Source: an uncultured Bacilli bacterium (GTDB taxonomy: Bacteria > Bacillota_I > Bacilli_A > RF39 > UBA660). From it: DNA of 10,423 nucleotides. The translations under genes were made by a program, and so were the position numbers. Positions 1 to 4,048 of the stretch are shown here, in pieces. The stretch's first letter is position 1. Every line of letters starts with the position of its first letter. The notes beneath the pieces were generated by a model. That model was not told the origin of the DNA, made no database searches, and worked only from the letters and a program-made list of their open reading frames with translations. The stretch spans positions 1 through 10,423 of the forward strand of contig CALVUW010000036.1 of NCBI GenBank assembly GCA_944363695.1, read 5' to 3'.

Positions 1-7
1 AAAAGCT

Positions 8-214
8 ATGATGCTTAATACTGATAAGATAATATTAAAAAAAAACAAAAAAGGAATTCATAAAATTTATTATGGAACTATGGGTGACAAAATATTTAAG
101 ACTGTAACTGGAGAAGAAATTATAAGCTATGATAAAATTTTAGAGGTATTAGAAGCCGGCAAGGAAATATATATTGAGAAAGGAAGAAAATATGAAAGTT
201 TTAGAAATAGTTGA
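8..214 (+). CDS. Small hypothetical protein, possibly 5'-truncated by window edge
   Basis: This short reading frame encodes at most 68 residues if it starts at the first ATG; a second ATG follows at once. Only seven bases precede it, with no visible ribosome binding site and no in-frame stop, so the gene may begin outside the window. The product is lysine-rich at its start, with alternating hydrophobic and charged residues and no membrane segment, signal peptide or motif that I recognise. Its end overlaps the next gene by 23 bases, a spacing typical of translationally coupled pairs, which is the main reason to believe it is real. Half of its ten isoleucines use ATA, as in its neighbour. Function unknown. 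Confidence 0.5.
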   Translation: MMLNTDKIILKKNKKGIHKIYYGTMGDKIFKTVTGEEIISYDKILEVLEAGKEIYIEKGRKYESFRNS

Positions 215-497
215 CAATCATGGTTGGTATATACTAAACGGAATGAAAAAGTCTATTTTAGATTTAAATAGGGAAGATATATTTTTAATATTAGAAACTA
301 TCTATTCAAATGATCAAATGCAGAATGATGTTATAGATGATGAACACAAAATTTTAAATGAAGCAGAAAAAGTAATATATAATAATATATATCAATATAT
401 ATTGGAATTCGAACAAAAAAAAGATGATTTAAAAAAAGAAATAGATGAGGAATTCTCTGATGTTATAAAATTGTTGGATGACTCAGAAGAAAAATAA
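192..497 (+). CDS. Small acidic hypothetical protein with C-terminal coiled-coil-like helix
   Basis: The gene encodes 101 residues. I chose the ATG at 192 over a TTG at 174 because AGGAAG at 181-186 lies five bases upstream of it. The first third looks like short beta strands (MKVLEIVDNHGWYILNG); the remainder looks helical, and the last 35 residues are rich in Glu, Asp and Lys with spaced hydrophobics, suggesting a coiled coil. There is no signal peptide or membrane segment. It overlaps the preceding small gene, so both are probably translated from one message. Ten of its thirteen isoleucine codons are ATA, which I see only rarely in the dikinase gene downstream; this fits acquired, perhaps phage or plasmid, DNA. 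I recognise no family and assign no function. Confidence 0.6.
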   Translation: MKVLEIVDNHGWYILNGMKKSILDLNREDIFLILETIYSNDQMQNDVIDDEHKILNEAEKVIYNNIYQYILEFEQKKDDLKKEIDEEFSDVIKLLDDSEEK

Positions 498-885
498 CAT
501 ATAAATTTTATACTTGCAACCCTCCTCAAACAGAGCTAACATACAACACAAGGAATCGATTTTTATCTTATATTTTTAAAAGATGATACCCATCGCCCCC
601 TAAATCATTCAATCGACCAAAGGCTCACAAAAGGTCTTTTTCGTTTGCTGTGAATATCAGATAACCTTTATTTCAACTATTTCGACAAAATTTTATTATT
701 ACTGCTAGTAAGATAATTATGGTGGGTTATATGGAAAGCAGCATTACTTATATATCAAAGAATAACACTTCATCTGATCTTGAGTTTTTCATCTTTGTAG
801 GTTCAGATGACATCTATGGTTATTCGCTACAAGTAAATTATTTGTTAAAAAATCATACGCTTAGATGTACTATTGTAAAATTACC
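498..885. other. Long stretch without a convincing gene
   Basis: This stretch lies between the small ORF pair and the DUF262 promoter. It has several C-runs (cctcctc near 522, cgccccc near 594) unlike its surroundings. A four-base inverted pair GACC...GGTC followed by five T near 615-640 is too weak to call a terminator. An open frame runs from an ATG at 719 into the DUF262 gene, but it lacks a good ribosome binding site and a promoter lies inside it, so I treat it as non-coding. A weak promoter-like pair TTTCAA (671-676) and TATTAT (694-699), 17 bases apart, is not convincing. Confidence 0.5.
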
Positions 886-894
886 TGCTATAAT
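886..894 (+). promoter_or_regulatory. Extended -10 promoter for the DUF262-HEPN pair
   Basis: TGCTATAAT is a perfect extended -10 element. No good -35 hexamer lies 16-18 bases upstream, which extended -10 promoters tolerate. Transcription would begin near 901, giving a leader of about 40 bases with GGAGG at 930-934 ahead of the ATG at 941. The site lies inside the longer possible reading frame and so argues for the internal start. Confidence 0.6.
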
Positions 895-940
895 AAATAA
901 AAAACGAGTTGCTTACAACTTTATGTTATGGAGGTATACA

Positions 941-2080
941 ATGGATTCTTTTGAGCAAACAAAGATAAAAGGTGAAGATGAATCATTTTCAAATGATGAT
1001 TTATTTAATATTAATTCTTGGGGAGCAGATCTATCTTTTAGAGAACTAATCGCCATGTATGATGAAAAAGACTTGATTAAGCCTAATTTACAACGTAAAT
1101 ACGTATGGACGCTAGAAGAGGCTAGTCGTTTGATTGATTCTATTTTACTAGGACTACCAATTCCAAGTATTTTCTTAGCTAAAAAAGAAGAACAGAAACT
1201 CATTATCGATGGATATCAAAGGATTAAAACGGTTTATGACTTTGTCAAAGGAACTTTTGCTAAAACGGGCCGACCTTTTAAATTATCGAAATCTACAATA
1301 ATTAATGCTCGTTGGAGAGGTAAAACATTTTCTGAATTAGCAGAAGATGAGCAGCGTAGAGTACGTAATACAACGATTCACGCTATTATATTTGAGCAGA
1401 AAAAGCCAAACAATGATTCTGGTATGTATCAAATCTTTGAACGAATTAATACTTCTGGTAGAACCTTATATCCGCAAGAAATAAGGAACTGTATTTATCA
1501 AGGAAACTATAACAATTTATTAATGCAATTAAATAAAAATGAAACTTGGAGAACTATTTTAAATTGTAGCGAAGATGCTAGAATGGCTGATGTTGAGAAT
1601 ATATTGCGTTATTTTGCCATTAAAAACTTAGTAAATACTGATGATTATGATAAAAATCAAATTGTGTTAAAGAAATTCTTAAATGAAAACATGGCCTTAA
1701 ACTGCTATTTGTCTGAAAAAGAGTGCGAGGAGTATGCTGAAGAATTTATTAGTACGCTTGATACCATATATAAATATTTAGGCACTACGGCCTTTAATAA
1801 TGTTGTCGAGAAGAAAGATTCAAATGGTAATATCATGTATAGTGATCAGTTTGTGAAAAAATTTCATCCTACTATCTACGAAGCGACCATGTTATCATTC
1901 CGTTTTGCTATGGATAAAGGCCTTAACTTTGAGAATCTCAAAGAAAAACAGTTGCAGCTGTTGAACGACTTGGAATTTAAAGAAGCAACTACGATCAGAA
2001 CGACAAATATAGACAACATTAAAAAGCGGGTTTCTCTAGCTACAAAATATTTCTTTGGTGTCGAGTATGAATGGAAATAA
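941..2080 (+). CDS. DUF262 (GmrS-like) protein without HNH domain
   Basis: This 379-residue protein has the hallmarks of the DUF262 / GmrSD N-terminal family, a ParB-like fold found in type IV restriction and other phage-defence systems. Residues 31-56 (LSFRELIAMY then LIKPNLQRKYVW) give the opening helix and the family QR-x-x-VW stretch; 67-80 gives the LGLPIP segment; 90-94 is DGYQR, where the family usually has DGQQR; 166-183 gives FERINTSG and LYPQEIRN. The C-terminus is helical and has no DUF1524-type HNH nuclease motif, so this is a stand-alone GmrS-like unit. I chose the ATG at 941 because GGAGG sits six bases upstream, an extended -10 promoter lies at 886-894, and the domain then begins about 30 residues in, as is usual. 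A start at 719 would add 74 unexplained residues. The stop overlaps the HEPN gene, so the two probably act together. The nucleotide- or DNA-directed role is inferred from the family. Confidence 0.85.
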   Translation: MDSFEQTKIKGEDESFSNDDLFNINSWGADLSFRELIAMYDEKDLIKPNLQRKYVWTLEEASRLIDSILLGLPIPSIFLAKKEEQKLIIDGYQRIKTVYDFVKGTFAKTGRPFKLSKSTIINARWRGKTFSELAEDEQRRVRNTTIHAIIFEQKKPNNDSGMYQIFERINTSGRTLYPQEIRNCIYQGNYNNLLMQLNKNETWRTILNCSEDARMADVENILRYFAIKNLVNTDDYDKNQIVLKKFLNENMALNCYLSEKECEEYAEEFISTLDTIYKYLGTTAFNNVVEKKDSNGNIMYSDQFVKKFHPTIYEATMLSFRFAMDKGLNFENLKEKQLQLLNDLEFKEATTIRTTNIDNIKKRVSLATKYFFGVEYEWK

Positions 2081-2543
2081 TCAAGCTCTCATCGACGATT
2101 GCTATAATGAATTAACAAAAATTGAATGTTTTATTAAAAGCGATCCATTGAGTTCTTTGTGTCCTTACTTAATATCCTATTGTGTAGTAAGAGCATGTGG
2201 GACTATTGAAGTATGCACCAAAAATATAATATTTGATTATCTATCTTTCGGTGTGAGATCAGAAACGATAAATTATTTAGAAAAAGAAATATTAGAAAGT
2301 TCGTGGAACCCTTCTTGTGGAGCTATTCAAAAGTTATTAGACAAAATTAATTCAGATTGGTCGTTGCAATTTCAAGCTTTAACTAGTGGTATTAAAGAAA
2401 AAGGAGATTTAACTTCCTTAGTTAATCTTCGAAATGATTTTTCTCATGGACAAAAAATTACAGCTACTATTGCTAACATCATGACATATTTTCAAGGTGG
2501 TTGTAAAATATTAGAAATTTTAGATTATATTATTCAACCTTGA
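2067..2543 (+). CDS. HEPN-domain protein, putative RNase partner of DUF262
   Basis: The 158-residue product is almost wholly helical. Near its end it carries R122-N-D-F-S-H127, the R-x4-H signature of HEPN RNases, in a typical setting (VNLRNDFSHG) followed by a further helix. HEPN proteins often cleave RNA as toxins or abortive-infection effectors. The HepT-type tyrosine two residues after the histidine is missing (Gly-Gln here), so regulation by AMPylation of that tyrosine is unlikely. The ATG at 2067 overlaps the end of the DUF262 gene by 14 bases; GTG at 2058 and TTG at 2055 are alternative starts. The ribosome binding site is weak (GGTG at 2057-2060), which points to translation coupled to the upstream gene. 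A strong terminator follows at once, so the two genes form a closed two-gene unit. The HEPN call rests on the motif and fold pattern; the exact subfamily is uncertain. Confidence 0.75.
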   Translation: MNGNNQALIDDCYNELTKIECFIKSDPLSSLCPYLISYCVVRACGTIEVCTKNIIFDYLSFGVRSETINYLEKEILESSWNPSCGAIQKLLDKINSDWSLQFQALTSGIKEKGDLTSLVNLRNDFSHGQKITATIANIMTYFQGGCKILEILDYIIQP

Positions 2544-2565
2544 TAATTGTTGATAGGTGATTTAT

Positions 2566-2600
2566 AAAATTGGTTTTTTGAAAATCAATTTTTTATTTTT
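2566..2600 (+). terminator. Rho-independent terminator after the HEPN gene
   Basis: AAAATTGGTTTT (2566-2577) pairs with AAAATCAATTTT (2581-2592) over 12 positions with one G-U, around a TTG loop, and is followed by TTATTTTT. The stem is AT-rich but long. The T-run touches the -35 element of the next gene. Confidence 0.8.
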
Positions 2601-2627
2601 GACTTTTATCTGTAGTTATAGTATAAT
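2599..2627 (+). promoter_or_regulatory. Near-consensus promoter of the AbiEii-type gene
   Basis: TTGACT (2599-2604) and TATAAT (2622-2627) are separated by exactly 17 bases. Transcription should start near 2634, about 24 bases before the ATG at 2658. This is the best housekeeping-type promoter in the window and suggests constitutive expression unless a repressor acts here. Confidence 0.85.
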
Positions 2628-2657
2628 ATGTGCGTCTAAAAAGAGGGGGTGAAGCTC

Positions 2658-3542
2658 ATGGAACATTTTGATAATTCTGATAGTTTAAAATCATATTTAA
2701 AAAAAGAGTCGAATCGTCTTGGTATTCATATTACCAATGTTTATAATACCTTTTTCTCTAGGGACTTGTTATACCGTCTAAGTAAGATTGATCGTAGTAA
2801 CGATGTCATTGTTAAAGGAAGTTTTGCTCAATTTGTTCATTTACAAAAAATGGTACGACCAATTACTGACATTGATCTTACTAGTACTATTGACCATCAT
2901 GATCCATTACTTTTACTAGTTAATGCTATGTGCGAAAAAGAAGATGAACAAGATTTTGATTACATATTAAGAGGTGTTCCACGCAGAACAAATACTGGTA
3001 TTATTAAGATACCTATTGCCGCCAGTTTTGGAAAAATCAATCATCCCATTGGTATCGATTATCGAGAAAACCATCCATGTATTTATGATCGTGTTAAGAA
3101 AATAGTACCTAAGGTGTTTTCAAAAGATGACGAGTATGAAATTGTTGTTCCATCTATGGAAGAAACATTAGCTGAAAAATTATGTATTATTGCAGAGTCG
3201 ACTAATCCTACTATGTTAAATACAAGAGCGAAAGATTTTTATGATATTTATCATTTGCATGGCGGTAATTATGATTTAGATAAATTTTCTTATTATTTTG
3301 AAAGAATGCTGCAAGATCGTGGCAAAGTTACTGATCTTGATCATCTGAATGCTGATTATTTAAACCCTAGTTTTATCGAGAAACATCAAGAAGTATGGGA
3401 AAGTAATAAGAAACATTATGAATTTTTGGATGATGAAGTTGATTTAAAAGCAGCGGTTTACTACACTAAAAGTACTTTAAAAGAACAATTTCAAAGAATT
3501 AGACAAGGAAAAAATAGAGTATATAAGTTGTCTCTATTTTAA
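2658..3542 (+). CDS. AbiEii/AbiGii-type nucleotidyltransferase (toxin family)
   Basis: This 294-residue protein matches the AbiEii/AbiGii toxin family of DNA polymerase beta-like nucleotidyltransferases. Residues 52-55 (VKGS) form the nucleotide-binding turn, where the family usually has KGG. D71-I-D73 is the metal-binding DxD pair and D134 in GIDY is a likely third acidic ligand. The later family block is present as EETLAEKL (168-175) and R190-AKDFYDIYHL. Family members transfer nucleotides, in studied cases to tRNA acceptor ends, and stop growth unless held in check by an AbiEi-type regulator. No such regulator lies in the window: upstream is the HEPN gene behind a terminator, downstream only tiny ORFs. 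I chose ATG 2658 over GTG 2649 because AGGGGGTGA (2644-2652) sits five bases before it. It has its own strong promoter, and its terminator overlaps the coding end. The family call is firm; the target is unknown. Confidence 0.87.
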   Translation: MEHFDNSDSLKSYLKKESNRLGIHITNVYNTFFSRDLLYRLSKIDRSNDVIVKGSFAQFVHLQKMVRPITDIDLTSTIDHHDPLLLLVNAMCEKEDEQDFDYILRGVPRRTNTGIIKIPIAASFGKINHPIGIDYRENHPCIYDRVKKIVPKVFSKDDEYEIVVPSMEETLAEKLCIIAESTNPTMLNTRAKDFYDIYHLHGGNYDLDKFSYYFERMLQDRGKVTDLDHLNADYLNPSFIEKHQEVWESNKKHYEFLDDEVDLKAAVYYTKSTLKEQFQRIRQGKNRVYKLSLF

Positions 3543-3561
3543 AAGTAGCTAATTCTTTTTT
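3493..3561 (+). terminator. Nested long-stem terminator overlapping the AbiEii-type gene end
   Basis: AAAGAATTAG (3493-3502) pairs perfectly with CTAATTCTTT (3549-3558), followed by further T residues. Inside lies a second perfect stem, AAAATAGAG (3511-3519) with CTCTATTTT (3532-3540). The 5' arms are within the last codons of the gene. I infer termination from the structure and T-run; a mRNA-stabilising role is also possible. Confidence 0.6.
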
Positions 3562-3569
3562 GTTAATAT

Positions 3570-3587
3570 GTCAATTTTGACTGTCAA
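3570..3587. repeat. Alternating GTCAA/TTGAC repeats, operator-like
   Basis: GTCAATTTTGACTGTCAA contains three copies of one pentamer in alternating orientation (GTCAA, TTGAC, GTCAA). It lies about 36 bases upstream of the candidate promoter of the small-ORF unit. It resembles a protein-binding site but could be chance in AT-rich DNA. Confidence 0.3.
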
Positions 3588-3622
3588 ATATTATCTTAAA
3601 GTAAATTTTTCTATTAAACTTC

Positions 3623-3651
3623 TTGGTGATTCACCTATAAACTGTTATGAT
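3623..3651 (+). promoter_or_regulatory. Candidate promoter of the small-ORF unit, with palindrome on -35
   Basis: TTGGTG (3623-3628) and TATGAT (3646-3651) are 17 bases apart, and the -10 is extended by TGT (3643-3645). The perfect palindrome GGTGATTCACC (3625-3635) covers the -35 element and could be an operator. Transcription would start near 3658, at the base of the hairpin described next. Confidence 0.5.
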
Positions 3652-3658
3652 GAACGTA

Positions 3659-3703
3659 ATATGATAAACATAGGAGAGCAAGCGGTATTCGCCTTTATCA
3701 TAT
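3659..3703 (+). promoter_or_regulatory. 5' leader hairpin ahead of small ORFs
   Basis: ATATGATAAA (3659-3668) pairs perfectly with TTTATCATAT (3694-3703) across a 25-base loop that can itself form a small bulged stem around GCGGTATTCGCC. The 3' arm ends three bases before AAAGGAG (3706-3712), so folding could affect ribosome access. I recognise no known riboswitch in it. Confidence 0.45.
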
Positions 3704-3720
3704 AGAAAGGAGATACTGTT

Positions 3721-3777
3721 ATGAGATTTAATTTGATTAAGCCTACAGTTTATAGTTATGAAAGTATTTCATCATGA
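3721..3777 (+). CDS. 18-residue ORF with strong ribosome binding site
   Basis: This tiny frame has the best ribosome binding site of its region: AAAGGAG at 3706-3712, eight bases before the ATG. It encodes MRFNLIKPTVYSYESISS and stops at TGA. It may be a leader peptide translated to couple entry into the overlapping 56-codon frame, or the broken 5' end of a gene now frameshifted. The second frame is open from 3737, so loss of one base between there and the TGA would fuse them into about 68 residues. I recognise no similarity to any known peptide. Confidence 0.35.
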   Translation: MRFNLIKPTVYSYESISS

Positions 3778-3928
3778 TAATCGTACGTTGATGAATATTC
3801 AACATAAGCATAATAAACCAAAAATTACCTATCGTCGAAAACATCCCAATCTTGATTTTTTGTATACCGTAGAAGATGAAGAAATGAATGATAATGACTA
3901 TAATGGCAATAAACAAAATCAATATTAA
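3758..3928 (+). CDS. 56-residue hydrophilic hypothetical protein
   Basis: The frame encodes a 56-residue, strongly hydrophilic peptide: a His/Lys/Arg-rich first half (HHDNRT, QHKHNKPK, YRRKHP) and an acidic, Asn-rich second half (VEDEEMNDND). It has no membrane segment or cysteines. There is no ribosome binding site directly before its ATG; the strong one at 3706-3712 serves the overlapping 18-codon frame, so it needs translational coupling, frameshifting, or is the main part of a gene damaged by one base. It ends ten bases before a terminator stem. It sits downstream of the AbiEii-type gene but is expressed from its own promoter. An antitoxin role is possible only as speculation. Function unknown. 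Confidence 0.4.
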   Translation: MKVFHHDNRTLMNIQHKHNKPKITYRRKHPNLDFLYTVEDEEMNDNDYNGNKQNQY

Positions 3929-3938
3929 TCAAAAAAAT

Positions 3939-3968
3939 AAATTAGTTATAGTGACTAATTTTTTATTT
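3939..3968 (+). terminator. Rho-independent terminator of the small-ORF unit
   Basis: AAATTAGT (3939-3946) pairs perfectly with ACTAATTT (3954-3961). The inner seven bases can extend the stem by two more pairs, leaving a TAG loop, and a T-rich tail follows. It closes the small unit before the dikinase promoter. Confidence 0.75.
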
Positions 3969-3988
3969 GGAAAGTCGATGAATTTTTC

Positions 3989-4017
3989 TTTGCATTCCCT
4001 TAAACTTTTGTTATACT
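3989..4017 (+). promoter_or_regulatory. Promoter of the pyruvate phosphate dikinase gene
   Basis: TTTGCA (3989-3994) and TATACT (4012-4017) are 17 bases apart, and TGT just before the -10 makes it an extended -10. The leader would be about 25 bases, with AAAGGAAG at 4033-4040 as ribosome binding site. Confidence 0.65.
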
Positions 4018-4048
4018 AAAATCAGACATAAGAAAGGAAGATGATGGT

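Noticed and set aside
610..640. Terminator after the small ORF pair
   Set aside because: The GACC/GGTC stem has only four pairs and a long loop, and it lies over 100 bases after the stop codon.
719..940. N-terminal 74-residue extension of the DUF262 protein
   Set aside because: It has no good ribosome binding site, no recognisable domain, and contains a promoter and a better start at its end.
913..1203. Reverse-strand reading frame of 96 codons
   Set aside because: It lies opposite conserved DUF262 motifs and has no family features of its own.
2067..3542. Calling the HEPN and nucleotidyltransferase genes a HepT-MntA toxin-antitoxin pair
   Set aside because: The HEPN lacks the modified tyrosine, the nucleotidyltransferase is AbiEii-like, and a terminator plus promoter separate the genes.
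3615..3712. preQ1-II-like riboswitch upstream of the small ORFs
   Set aside because: CTTGGTGATTCACC and GCGG...CGCC before AAAGGAG loosely recall that class, but the conserved core between them is absent and the stems differ.
3721..3928. TGA read as tryptophan to extend the 18-codon frame
   Set aside because: Recognised genes use TGG for Trp and several end at TGA; the next codon after this TGA is TAA in any case.
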